DNA of 27,080 nt from a virus: IMG/VR virus record IMGVR_UViG_3300021197_000667, positions 1 through 27,080 of that record; one strand, given 5' to 3'. How positions within the stretch are numbered: the first letter of the stretch is position 1; the number at the start of each line of letters is the position of its first letter. Shown here piece by piece: positions 1-5,528 of this stretch. The notes under the pieces were generated by a model. The model was given only the letters and a program-made list of their open reading frames with translations. It made no database searches and was not told the origin of the DNA. The translations under genes and the position numbers were made by a program.

Positions 1-135
1 AAGCAAACCGTTCTTATACACCCTCATTAAGTCATACACTACTGGTGATGGATCACAAGGAACCTGTATCTGTATCATATCCGCATTTGCTGTTGTTGTC
101 ATTAGCCCTAACGCTAATGCTACTTTCTTTAGCAT
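1..135 (-). CDS. Secreted small protein, partial (C-terminus beyond window edge)
   Basis: The frame opens with ATG at 135 and runs off the left edge after 45 codons without a stop. The first 19 residues (MLKKVALALGLMTTTANAD) form a typical Sec signal peptide: two lysines, a hydrophobic stretch, then an ANA-D type cleavage site. The mature part starts MIQIQVPCDPSP and has one cysteine. A strong ribosome binding site, AGGAGA, lies about 6 bases upstream. The export signal is seen; the function is not recognised. It follows the hydroxylase-like gene at 145 with only 9 bases between. The target compartment is inferred to be the periplasm or outer membrane. Confidence 0.7.
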   Translation of the reverse strand, partial: MLKKVALALGLMTTTANADMIQIQVPCDPSPVVYDLMRVYKNGLL

Positions 136-144
136 AATAATCTC

Positions 145-639
145 CTAGCTGTAAACACATCCTACTATATGAACTCTTGAATTCACAGATGCATTTACTG
201 CAGTGTGGCGTAGAGTTGTGTTTGTTAAATATACTTTCCCGACTTCAAGGTTATAAATCCTATCTTCTATTATCATCATACAATCATCATTTGTGATGAG
301 AGGTATGTGTATGCGCTTGCTCATGTCCTGATGAAATGATAAGCAAGTCTTAGGGGTACTCTGCATAATCCTTGTACGTAACATCCCATACTTTTCCATC
401 AATCTGTTTATGGTTGGGGTTTCAAACAAAGAATATTTGAAGTAAGTCTCAGGGTATTGTAACTTACTTACCCTACCAATAGAAGATTTATATGCAATCA
501 TAGGATCTAGGTTTGGCTTGTGTCCTTGGATTCCTACTTGACCAATATTAGCCCATCCTTTTTCCAACATTACCTTGATTGTGTTGGCTTCTTCTAAAAG
601 CTTTTTATGGTCTATTTCTTCTAGTACTTCTATGTGCAT
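145..639 (-). CDS. Aspartyl/asparaginyl beta-hydroxylase-like (2OG-Fe oxygenase fold) protein
   Basis: A protein of about 164 residues. The C-terminal half has the order expected for the aspartyl/asparaginyl hydroxylase-like double-stranded beta-helix: FHQD followed by KRIHIPL, then a glycine turn (EVGKVYLTN), then RHTAVNASVNSRVHIVG near the C-terminus. The first His and Asp plus the later His would bind Fe(II), and the final Arg would bind 2-oxoglutarate. The substrate is unknown. Two ATGs are adjacent; the one at 639 lies 6 bases after AGAGG (646-650), the one at 642 only 3, so 639 is preferred. It sits just below a terminator and above the secreted protein. Confidence 0.6.
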   Translation of the reverse strand: MHIEVLEEIDHKKLLEEANTIKVMLEKGWANIGQVGIQGHKPNLDPMIAYKSSIGRVSKLQYPETYFKYSLFETPTINRLMEKYGMLRTRIMQSTPKTCLSFHQDMSKRIHIPLITNDDCMMIIEDRIYNLEVGKVYLTNTTLRHTAVNASVNSRVHIVGCVYS

Positions 640-650
640 CATATACCTCT

Positions 651-682
651 AAATTAAAAAGAGGGGCTTACCATGGCCCCTC
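651..682 (-). terminator. Rho-independent terminator after the outer-membrane-like gene
   Basis: Read on the minus strand, GAGGGGC (682-676) pairs with GCCCCTC (667-661) around an 8-base loop, followed by TTTTT and an AT-rich tail. It lies 38 bases after the stop of the barrel gene and would end the transcription unit containing the tmRNA, the 78-residue membrane protein and the barrel. Confidence 0.85.
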
Positions 683-720
683 ACGCACTTATTAAGTAGT
701 GACCCTAAGTATATAGCATA

Positions 721-1113
721 TCAGAAAGCGAAGGTAGCACCTACTTTTGAGCTTACTGTATCAGATGCGTCTACATCCCATGTTGTTTCACCGAACAACG
801 AAAGCCCACCAAACAGTTCGTAAGATGCTCCAAGATTAATTTTTGGGTTATCAAACGCTGTGTCCAACTTGAACTCTTCGTTATTATACACAGGCAGATC
901 CATATCAGCAGTAAGACCGATACCGAACATTGTATATCCGATTTCAGGAGTAATCTTTACACCAAAATCTTCTACTGCATTGCCAGCCGCATCATTGATT
1001 GTGAATGCTGCTTCTGATTCGACACCCCAAGTGATGCCTGTTGCGCCAATCTCATTTGCTGAGACTGATGTTGCTGCTAATAGTGCTGCTGCTGTGATTG
1101 CTGCAATTTTCAT
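721..1113 (-). CDS. Small outer-membrane beta-barrel-like protein with signal peptide
   Basis: A 130-residue protein starting MKIAAITAAALLAATSVSAN, a clear signal peptide with an SVSA-N cleavage site. The mature part alternates polar and hydrophobic residues in short glycine-ended strands (for example INLGASYELFGGLSLFGETTW) and ends in GATFAF. A C-terminal phenylalanine is the usual BAM recognition signal of outer membrane barrels. An AAGGAAA ribosome binding site lies about 8 bases before the ATG. The barrel nature is inferred from strand pattern and ends; at about 111 mature residues it would be a small 6- to 8-strand barrel. A receptor-masking or permeability role is possible but unproven. 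Confidence 0.65.
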   Translation of the reverse strand: MKIAAITAAALLAATSVSANEIGATGITWGVESEAAFTINDAAGNAVEDFGVKITPEIGYTMFGIGLTADMDLPVYNNEEFKLDTAFDNPKINLGASYELFGGLSLFGETTWDVDASDTVSSKVGATFAF

Positions 1114-1131
1114 TATTTTTCTTTCCTTATT

Positions 1132-1368
1132 TTAAGTTTGTGATCTGTTCCAGATTGCATATAGAACCCAAATAGCGATCAAGCCCATTAGACCTTCAGC
1201 GCCTAGAGTACCAAGCATACCGCTTACGTTAGCGACTACACTTGTTTCAGGGAAAAAGGGGATAGCCCCAAGACCTAGTACTTCTACTACGATCATCAAA
1301 GCTGCAATGCTGATACCAACATCAGCGAGATTGCTTGCCCACGATTTTACCTTTGTTAGAATTTCCAT
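1132..1368 (-). CDS. Small two-helix membrane protein
   Basis: A 78-residue protein with two predicted membrane segments: roughly residues 17-40 (ADVGISIAALMIVVEVLGLG) and 56-73 (GAEGLMGLIAIWVLYAIW), joined by a short loop and with charged ends. An AAGGGAA site precedes the ATG. It lies between the tmRNA gene and the barrel gene on the same strand and has no promoter of its own that I can see, so it is probably transcribed with the tmRNA. Size and topology would fit a holin-like or envelope-modifying protein; no family-specific motif was recognised. Confidence 0.6.
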   Translation of the reverse strand: MEILTKVKSWASNLADVGISIAALMIVVEVLGLGAIPFFPETSVVANVSGMLGTLGAEGLMGLIAIWVLYAIWNRSQT

Positions 1369-1390
1369 ATGTTTCGTTCCCTTAGTTGTT

Positions 1391-1690
1391 AATCTGCTAC
1401 TTTTCTGTTGCTAGGTAAGTAGCCAACCCCCTGTGTTATGCAGCTAGTGCGTAACCAGATGGTGCAAAGTTATCGTTTGCATTTAGTTTGTTTGACCTAA
1501 TATCGTCAGTCACCACGGTAAACTCCACTTCACTTTCACACCTGTCGATCCTAGTTCGCCCCCATCATAAACACACTTTATGTTAACGAGGTTCTTACGT
1601 TATGTGGACTGCCTCAATAGTGTGTTTATGGTGGAAGCGTTGGGTACTGCCCCCAAGTCCAGTATGTGTTCACGTTGCTTCAACGTTTAC
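1391..1690 (-). ncRNA. ssrA: Circularly permuted (two-piece) tmRNA gene
   Basis: The RNA would rescue stalled ribosomes by trans-translation. On the minus strand the acceptor piece comes first (about 1690-1629) and ends in an encoded CCA (1631-1629). A 65-base intervening segment follows, then the coding piece from 1563 (GGGGGCG, then GGATCGACAGG). The acceptor stem pairs 1563-1557 with 1639-1633 over 7 pairs, with G-U at position 3 as AlaRS requires. The T arm is TTGGG/CCCAA (1656-1652 with 1644-1640). Helix P2 joins 1544-1537 to 1668-1660 with one bulged A. A perfect 12-base inverted repeat (1566-1577 with 1619-1630) closes the intervening loop. The tag frame, resume codon GCA at 1480 to TAA at 1436, reads ANDNFAPSGYALAA. 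A 7-base stem (1396-1402 with 1417-1423) marks the 3' pseudoknot area; exact outer ends are estimated. Confidence 0.93.
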
Positions 1691-1697
1691 AGATATA

Positions 1698-1726
1698 CTT
1701 ATATCAAAAAAGGGGAGTATAGTCAA
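1698..1726 (-). promoter_or_regulatory. Sigma70-type promoter of the tmRNA unit
   Basis: On the minus strand TTGACT (1726-1721) is followed after exactly 17 bases by TATAAG (1703-1698). The expected start near 1691 matches the beginning of the tmRNA acceptor piece. The -35 lies in the loop of the terminator that ends the preceding transporter gene. Confidence 0.8.
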
Positions 1727-1736
1727 CCCCCCTTTT
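1705..1736 (-). terminator. Terminator after the PiT-like gene, overlapping the tmRNA promoter
   Basis: Minus-strand AAAAGGGG (1736-1729) pairs with CCCCTTTT (1715-1708) around a 13-base loop that contains the TTGACT -35 box, and runs into TTTTTT. The run of T also forms part of the promoter spacer. The plus strand also ends in TTTT, so it could act in both directions, but no plus-strand gene precedes it. Confidence 0.75.
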
Positions 1737-1763
1737 AGCTTATTATTGTTTGTGTCTATTATG

Positions 1764-2735
1764 TCACAGACCTGCAGGTACAATCATATAATGAATCATG
1801 AGCACTAGTGCAACACTTGCGCCTAATCCAACCATCATCTTACCAAAGTCTTTTGCGACTAATGGAAACACACTCTTTGTTTTCTTCTTACCAAAGTAAG
1901 TAGCCATTGCTAGTTCTCGTCCTGCTAACAAGCCTACAAACACCCATGTTGTTGACATAGGAATATCATTAAGCTCTTTGAAGAAGTACAAGCATAGCCA
2001 ATAGAACAAGTCAATCAGTGTCGCACTACGCACATAACGTGTGTTGTGTTTCTCTAATACAATCTGTTGGATCTTACCACCACGTTCTCTGAACATGAAG
2101 AATAATCCTGCTACAAATACCACAGAAATCATTATCATCAAATCAACTGGTACTATACGTGGCAAGAACACTGCAATGTTAGCAATATCATGCGATAGCC
2201 ATGTCCACCACAATCCACCTGTTGCAACCCACTGAGCAATACGCCAATAGTTCTTGTTGCTTTCTGTTACAGGTTTTGTTTCATCATACCATTGTCCAAA
2301 GTATTTGTGTATTGCAAACCATACAGCATATGCAAATGCGGCGGCAACACCATAACCCATGATTGATTTCATCAACATTTTTTCCAACACAAAGGTTGAC
2401 GCAAATACTGATAACACCAAGAATGAAGTTGACACAGGAACACCAAGCCTTGTTAGTGCAACCAAGATTGCAGGTGCTGCAGCGTGATACCATTGTACTT
2501 CTTGCCATGGAATCTTGTTTAGTCTGCCGTAACTGATGTCGCCACCATTTACACTCCAGCCATACCACAAGGTTGCAAGCAGTACTGCGCTTGCGGCTCC
2601 CCATAATACTTTATAGTTAAATCTCTCATTGTTTGATGCCATCCATGTGCCAAGAGTCTGCACTGAATCGTTTGCTATAACTGCATATGCAGCAAGCAGG
2701 AATCCGATAAGACTCCACATTGTGAGCAGTTCCAT
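1764..2735 (-). CDS. PiT/PHO4-like inorganic phosphate transporter
   Basis: A 323-residue polytopic membrane protein with about eight hydrophobic segments. Two inverted half-repeats carry the PiT family signatures: ANDSVQTLGTW near residue 21 (compare GxNDxxNxxG) and GVPVSTSF near residue 98 (compare PVSTT), with a second copy, MSTTWVFVGLLAG, near residue 268. PiT proteins import metal-phosphate driven by ions through the inner membrane. It is shorter than typical bacterial PitA, which has a large central loop, so this is a minimal form. AAGGAGA precedes the ATG. It stands alone between two terminators; no convincing promoter was found in the 48 bases between the upstream terminator and the gene. 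A shuffled substrate specificity (sulfate, other anion) cannot be excluded. Confidence 0.72.
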   Translation of the reverse strand: MELLTMWSLIGFLLAAYAVIANDSVQTLGTWMASNNERFNYKVLWGAASAVLLATLWYGWSVNGGDISYGRLNKIPWQEVQWYHAAAPAILVALTRLGVPVSTSFLVLSVFASTFVLEKMLMKSIMGYGVAAAFAYAVWFAIHKYFGQWYDETKPVTESNKNYWRIAQWVATGGLWWTWLSHDIANIAVFLPRIVPVDLMIMISVVFVAGLFFMFRERGGKIQQIVLEKHNTRYVRSATLIDLFYWLCLYFFKELNDIPMSTTWVFVGLLAGRELAMATYFGKKKTKSVFPLVAKDFGKMMVGLGASVALVLMIHYMIVPAGL

Positions 2736-2781
2736 ATAGTTCTCCTTTATTGTTTGATGGATTTACCCCATCACTCACACT

Positions 2782-2811
2782 AAAAAAACGCAAGGCTTTT
2801 ACCCCCTTGCG
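2782..2811 (-). terminator. Rho-independent terminator after the small-gene cluster
   Basis: Minus-strand CGCAAGG (2811-2805) pairs with CCTTGCG (2795-2789), followed by seven T. It ends the cluster that starts at the early promoter 4323-4351, four bases after the stop of the 36-residue protein. Confidence 0.85.
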
Positions 2812-2814
2812 CTG

Positions 2815-2925
2815 CTATTTAGATATAATACGCTTTATAATATTTCTATCAGTTGTTATGACAATAACTTTATCGTTACTGTCTAAAAGTACCCACTTAC
2901 CCCTTTTCCGCTCTTCTAGCTTCAT
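2815..2925 (-). CDS. 36-residue basic protein
   Basis: An ATG at 2925 opens a 36-codon frame ending TAG at 2815, overlapping the end of the preceding gene by 29 bases in another frame. The sequence has an alternating beta-type core, WVLLDSNDKVIVITTDRN, with basic ends. The codons after the overlap fill the gap up to the terminator exactly, which supports a real gene. The ribosome binding site is weak (GAAGAAGC), so translational coupling to the upstream gene is likely. Function is not recognised. Confidence 0.5.
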   Translation of the reverse strand: MKLEERKRGKWVLLDSNDKVIVITTDRNIIKRIISK

Positions 2926-3097
2926 ACGCTTCTTCAAAGCCTTCTTCGTGAACTCCATTCTCATGGTTACCCCATTTACGTTTGAAATAAGAATGATATA
3001 TTTGTTCTACAACAAAGTCACTTTCGGATTCGGGAATAAGCATTCCCTTGACTATCCAGTTGAGTCGATTAGCTTCTTTTCTAGTTTTTTCATCCAT
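2897..3097 (-). CDS. Small protein of a local paralogous family (member A)
   Basis: A 66-residue soluble protein. Its central part, IVKGMLIP then YHSYFKRKWGNHENGVHEEG and FEEAYEA, matches the protein at 3414-3641 (IVKGHIVD, YFKRMWGNHE, HEDGFEEAY). This copy lacks the GWxPSYxGEEPPF tail of the other two members. AAGGA lies 9 bases before the ATG. It overlaps the YdcH-like gene by 46 bases. Function unknown; the WGNHE and HExGFEEAY blocks are the conserved parts. Confidence 0.65.
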   Translation of the reverse strand: MDEKTRKEANRLNWIVKGMLIPESESDFVVEQIYHSYFKRKWGNHENGVHEEGFEEAYEARRAEKG

Positions 3098-3267
3098 GCG
3101 ATATGATCCTTCAATCTAAGCTTTTCTTTCTTAGCTTGTCGAAGGAGAGTTTGTGCCTTGGTACTTCGATCAAGCCTACGATCTTGCTCAATCCTTTCTA
3201 CCGTTAAGTGCGTTTCTTCGTGCCGCTTCTCTAGCCATTCTATTTTGTGTTGTAGTTCGTTTTCCAT
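3052..3267 (-). CDS. YdcH/DUF465-like coiled-coil protein
   Basis: A 71-residue, highly charged, fully helical protein with heptad spacing. The pattern LQHKIEWLEKRHEE, then LRQAKKEKLRLKDHIAWMKK, resembles the DUF465/YdcH family, small coiled-coil proteins common in Proteobacteria with no firm function. The ATG at 3267 is preferred because GAGG lies 7 bases upstream; a TTG two codons earlier would sit on the binding site. It overlaps the preceding DUF1289 gene by 80 bases in a different frame, an unusually long overlap where both readings look real. Confidence 0.6.
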   Translation of the reverse strand: MENELQHKIEWLEKRHEETHLTVERIEQDRRLDRSTKAQTLLRQAKKEKLRLKDHIAWMKKLEKKLIDSTG

Positions 3268-3439
3268 AGCCAAGCCTCTTCATTACTTGCATGCGCTCAT
3301 AGTGCGACATTCTGGTCCATGTAGCAATCTCTCTTGAAGTTCTGCCACATCCTATACACTCACCTGTAAAAGCATCTAGCTGACATTTGCTTTGACAAGG
3401 AGAGACGAACATATCAGAAGGGTGGTTCTTCTCCGTCAT
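3188..3439 (-). CDS. DUF1289-family small cysteine protein
   Basis: An 83-residue protein with the DUF1289 signature: SPCQSKCQLDAFTGECIGCG then RTSREIATWTRMSHYER. The four cysteines, spaced C-x3-C-x8-C-x2-C, suggest a bound metal, probably zinc or an Fe-S centre. DUF1289 proteins are common in Proteobacteria and their role is not settled. The basic tail (residues about 58-83) overlaps the start of the YdcH-like gene. GGAAG lies 7 bases before the ATG. It is a host-like gene in a phage early cluster. Confidence 0.75.
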   Translation of the reverse strand: MTEKNHPSDMFVSPCQSKCQLDAFTGECIGCGRTSREIATWTRMSHYERMQVMKRLGYGKRTTTQNRMAREAARRNALNGRKD

Positions 3440-3641
3440 AACTTGGCTTCCATCCTTGTGATACTTTAGTTAAATAATCCTTATATGCTTCTTCGAATCC
3501 ATCTTCGTGATAACATATCTCGTGGTTGCCCCACATACGTTTAAAATAGCCTTCATAGCAATCTTCCATAGTTTTTTTATCTACTATGTGTCCTTTAACA
3601 ATATAGAACATTAAAGCGATATCTCTATCACTAGGTTTCAA
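3414..3641 (-). CDS. Small protein of a local paralogous family (member B)
   Basis: A 75-residue protein combining the core of member A (IVKG, YFKRMWGNHE, HEDGFEEAY) with the tail of member C (GWKPSYDGEEPPF). The start is a TTG at 3641 that shares a TTGA overlap with the stop of member C; the GAGGA about 9-10 bases upstream and alignment to member A support this start over the internal ATG at 3611. Function unknown. Confidence 0.65.
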   Translation of the reverse strand: MKPSDRDIALMFYIVKGHIVDKKTMEDCYEGYFKRMWGNHEICYHEDGFEEAYKDYLTKVSQGWKPSYDGEEPPF

Positions 3642-3838
3642 AAGGGAGGTTCCTCACCTTCATACGAAGGCATCCATCCCATCGATATACCAGTACGCAC
3701 AGCATGTTCATGTGGAGTTTCTTCTTTAGGCCATACAACATCAGCGTTGCTACCGTATATACTATATCTATCTTCTGTAGACAGTATACCCCATTTCAGC
3801 ATCCAACATTCCAGTTCAATAGGAACTGTATCAATCAT
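3638..3838 (-). CDS. Small protein of a local paralogous family (member C)
   Basis: A 66-residue protein that ends GWMPSYEGEEPPF, nearly the same tail as member B, but whose N-terminal part (MIDTVPIELECWMLKWG) differs. The ATG at 3838 is chosen because GGAG lies 6 bases upstream and the overlap with the preceding lysis-type gene is then only 8 bases; an upstream in-frame ATG at 3877 would overlap that gene by 47. Function unknown. Confidence 0.6.
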   Translation of the reverse strand: MIDTVPIELECWMLKWGILSTEDRYSIYGSNADVVWPKEETPHEHAVRTGISMGWMPSYEGEEPPF

Positions 3839-4313
3839 CCCAAACTCCATCCCATGTATAAAATAAATGATTACCAATAACCTTAGATAGATCCATTTGA
3901 TCTGCCCAATCAGGGTTTACCCAATTTGCATGATAGAAGACTGCCCCTAAACTAGGATCTTCAACATTGCCTATCATAACATCTCTGGCAATAACTTTGG
4001 CGCTATTCCACGCTTTAGCTTCTATTGGAGATGGATCTTTAATTAGATGGGTCCAACTAAACTGATATGGTTGGTAAACTACTTCGCAAATAGAAGAAGG
4101 CCACTCCTTATGATTTACACGATTAATCGTGACTTGAGCAACAGCTATCTGACCTTCTACACGTTCACCTCTAGATTCATGATAGACGTTCAAAGCAAGA
4201 CATTCATGCTCTTTAACATCTACAATGGGTGCGCTCATGATAGCTGCAGCAACAACACCTGTCAATACTGCCATGGACATTATTCCACTTATTATGTTTG
4301 TTTTTCTGCTCAT
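3831..4313 (-). CDS. SleB-like cell wall hydrolase (Hydrolase_2)
   Basis: A 160-residue protein with an N-terminal membrane segment or uncleaved signal (residues about 8-28, IISGIMSMAVLTGVVAAAIM), then a SleB/Hydrolase_2 domain: CLALNVYHESRGERVEGQIA, VTINRV, ICEVVYQPYQFSW and AVFYHA. The Glu in YHESRGE is the expected catalytic residue of this peptidoglycan-cleaving family. It probably acts in the periplasm in lysis or envelope remodelling. The in-frame ATG at 4334 lies upstream of the -10 box and cannot be used by the early promoter, so the ATG at 4313 is taken; no ribosome binding site precedes it, suggesting a near-leaderless mRNA. Confidence 0.8.
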   Translation of the reverse strand: MSRKTNIISGIMSMAVLTGVVAAAIMSAPIVDVKEHECLALNVYHESRGERVEGQIAVAQVTINRVNHKEWPSSICEVVYQPYQFSWTHLIKDPSPIEAKAWNSAKVIARDVMIGNVEDPSLGAVFYHANWVNPDWADQMDLSKVIGNHLFYTWDGVWDD

Positions 4314-4322
4314 TACGAATCT

Positions 4323-4351
4323 ACTATACTTCATATTTATCCTAATGTCAA
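4323..4351 (-). promoter_or_regulatory. Early sigma70-type promoter
   Basis: Minus-strand TTGACA (4351-4346), a 17-base spacer, then TATAGT (4328-4323). It faces the SleB-like gene and the small-gene cluster. The spacer TTAGGATAAATATGAAG closely resembles that of the promoter at 5744-5772. Confidence 0.88.
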
Positions 4352-4362
4352 GAGCCTTTTTT

Positions 4363-4370
4363 TATAAATA
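4363..4370 (+). promoter_or_regulatory. T4-type late promoter box
   Basis: TATAAATA on the plus strand, the T4 late consensus read by the gp55/gp33 system, sits 24 bases upstream of the gene at 4394 and 11 bases from the -35 of the divergent early promoter. Confidence 0.8.
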
Positions 4371-4393
4371 ATAAAAATATGTAGGAGAATGAA

Positions 4394-4654
4394 ATGGCTG
4401 AAGAAAAATTACCTAATGTAGTTAGAGATGAAGATACCCCTGAGGGTAAAATGGAACTGCAGTTTAGAGTTCTGGGAAATGAAATGATCGGCATTAAAAT
4501 GATCGTGGATGATATGAAAATGAAGTGGGTCTTTATTGGTTTGTTAGCAATCCTAGTAATGACTTGGGCTGCTGCAGAGTTTGGAAATGCAATCACTGGC
4601 GGTAACTCTGATGATGTTTATATGTTAGAAGAAGAGCCGTATAACGATGGCTGA
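4394..4654 (+). CDS. Late small membrane protein
   Basis: An 86-residue protein with an acidic cytosolic N-terminus, a helix (MELQFRVLGNEMIGIKMIVD), one membrane segment at about residues 49-66 (WVFIGLLAILVMTWAAAEFG), and an acidic tail. TAGGAG precedes the ATG and a late promoter box lies just upstream, so it is expressed with structural genes. From memory, similar small proteins occur in marine T4-like phages; no function can be assigned. Its stop overlaps a possible start of the next gene. Confidence 0.7.
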   Translation: MAEEKLPNVVRDEDTPEGKMELQFRVLGNEMIGIKMIVDDMKMKWVFIGLLAILVMTWAAAEFGNAITGGNSDDVYMLEEEPYNDG

Positions 4655-4676
4655 TAAAAACACATTTGGAGTAGAA

Positions 4677-5063
4677 ATGGCAACTAAAGAGTCTAAAAAA
4701 CAAGAAGCTAAAGTGATGCAAGCTGATAGTATCTATGCTCATCTAGATGCAGATGGGGATGGAGTTATCACTGATGAAGAAATGGCACGTGCCAAGGAAA
4801 TAGCAGAGTGGGAACACAAAAAGAAGATGCAAGAGAATGAAGATGCCAAGGAAGATCAGATTAGATCTATGGCATGGTTCGCTCTGTGGGGCATGCTTCT
4901 GTACCCTGTACTCATTATGATTACATCTGTGCTAGGTATTGAAAGTGCTGCAAAAATAGTCGGAGACATTGCCCCGACTTACTTTGTTGCTATTGCAGGT
5001 TTGGTAGCTGCGTTCTTTGGCGCACAGGCATACTCAAAAGGTAAAGCTACTAAAGGAGACTAA
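4677..5063 (+). CDS. Late membrane protein with an EF-hand
   Basis: A protein of 128 residues with a canonical EF-hand loop near the N-terminus, DADGDGVITDEE, in which all calcium-coordinating positions (D, D, D, the I backbone, E at 12) are present. A charged helix follows (about residues 35-65), then two membrane segments (AWFALWGMLLYPVLIMITSV and YFVAIAGLVAAFFGAQAYSK). The ATG at 4677 has a strong GGAG five bases upstream; an in-frame ATG at 4647 would add ten residues and overlap the previous stop. It is transcribed from the late promoter. Calcium binding is a strong prediction; a holin-like or virion membrane role is only inference. It meets the next gene tail to tail with a 4-base overlap. 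Confidence 0.75.
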   Translation: MATKESKKQEAKVMQADSIYAHLDADGDGVITDEEMARAKEIAEWEHKKKMQENEDAKEDQIRSMAWFALWGMLLYPVLIMITSVLGIESAAKIVGDIAPTYFVAIAGLVAAFFGAQAYSKGKATKGD

Positions 5064-5275
5064 GCACCTAAGATCCTACGGATGGCTACAGGGTCATCCG
5101 TAAACAGATTACCACCATCATTAATATGCTCTACGATTTGCTCAAAGAAGAACTGTGCATCAGTGTCTTCTTCTACAACCTTTGCCGCTGTACGAAAGAA
5201 GTTGCGTAACTTCATGTCATTGTTACCATCAGACATAGCTGCTGGCTTCCACTTACCTGAACGTTGATTACTCAT
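5060..5275 (-). CDS. Small conserved-type phage protein
   Basis: A 71-residue soluble protein. The N-terminus is basic (MSNQRSGKWKPAAMSDGNND), followed by a helical region (LRNFFRTAAKVVEEDTDAQF) and a short end domain (GGNLFTDDPVAIRRILGA). GGAG lies 8 bases before the ATG. The start overlaps the MazG-like stop by 8 bases. No function recognised. Confidence 0.6.
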   Translation of the reverse strand: MSNQRSGKWKPAAMSDGNNDMKLRNFFRTAAKVVEEDTDAQFFFEQIVEHINDGGNLFTDDPVAIRRILGA

Positions 5276-5528
5276 ATAGACTACTCCATGCCATTAGTTT
5301 GTTTTGTTTGCGCATCATAGCATCATCCGTGCTACTAGTCAATACTCCAAATGTATCATGCAACAACTGAATCATCAGACGAACATCACCCATCTCTTGG
5401 ATAAGATGCTCTGCTTTATCTGTGGTGTACCCAAACCTAATAAGTTTGGATAACACCTGAGTTAACTCTGCCATTTCTTCCATGGCAATCACTACAGTTT
5501 CCTGCTGTTGTTTACTTAGATGGTTCAA
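5268..5528 (-). CDS. MazG-like nucleotide pyrophosphohydrolase
   Basis: An 86-residue all-alpha protein with the MazG-type metal-binding pattern: EEMAELTQVLSKLIRFG in the first helix pair and HLIQEMGDVRLMIQLLH in the second (ExxE then ExxD). Such enzymes hydrolyse non-canonical or alarmone NTPs and may reset host nucleotide signalling. The start is TTG at 5528 in a TTGA overlap with the previous stop, with AAGGAG 8 bases upstream. A second MazG-like gene lies at 8381. Substrate not predictable. Confidence 0.7.
   Translation of the reverse strand: MNHLSKQQQETVVIAMEEMAELTQVLSKLIRFGYTTDKAEHLIQEMGDVRLMIQLLHDTFGVLTSSTDDAMMRKQNKLMAWSSLYE

Noticed and set aside
1551-1660. A tRNA-like segment (T-arm and CCA) that could be an ordinary tRNA
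   Set aside because: No anticodon arm or D arm is present; the acceptor halves are in permuted order and match a tmRNA instead.
1602-1808. Plus-strand open frame over the tmRNA gene
   Set aside because: It covers structured RNA and a terminator and lacks a ribosome binding site.
2750-3106. Plus-strand open frame of 118 codons
   Set aside because: It is antisense to the small paralogue, the 36-residue gene and a terminator, with no binding site.
4047-4367. Plus-strand open frame of 106 codons
   Set aside because: It is antisense to the SleB-like gene and runs through the promoter cassette; residue make-up is not protein-like.
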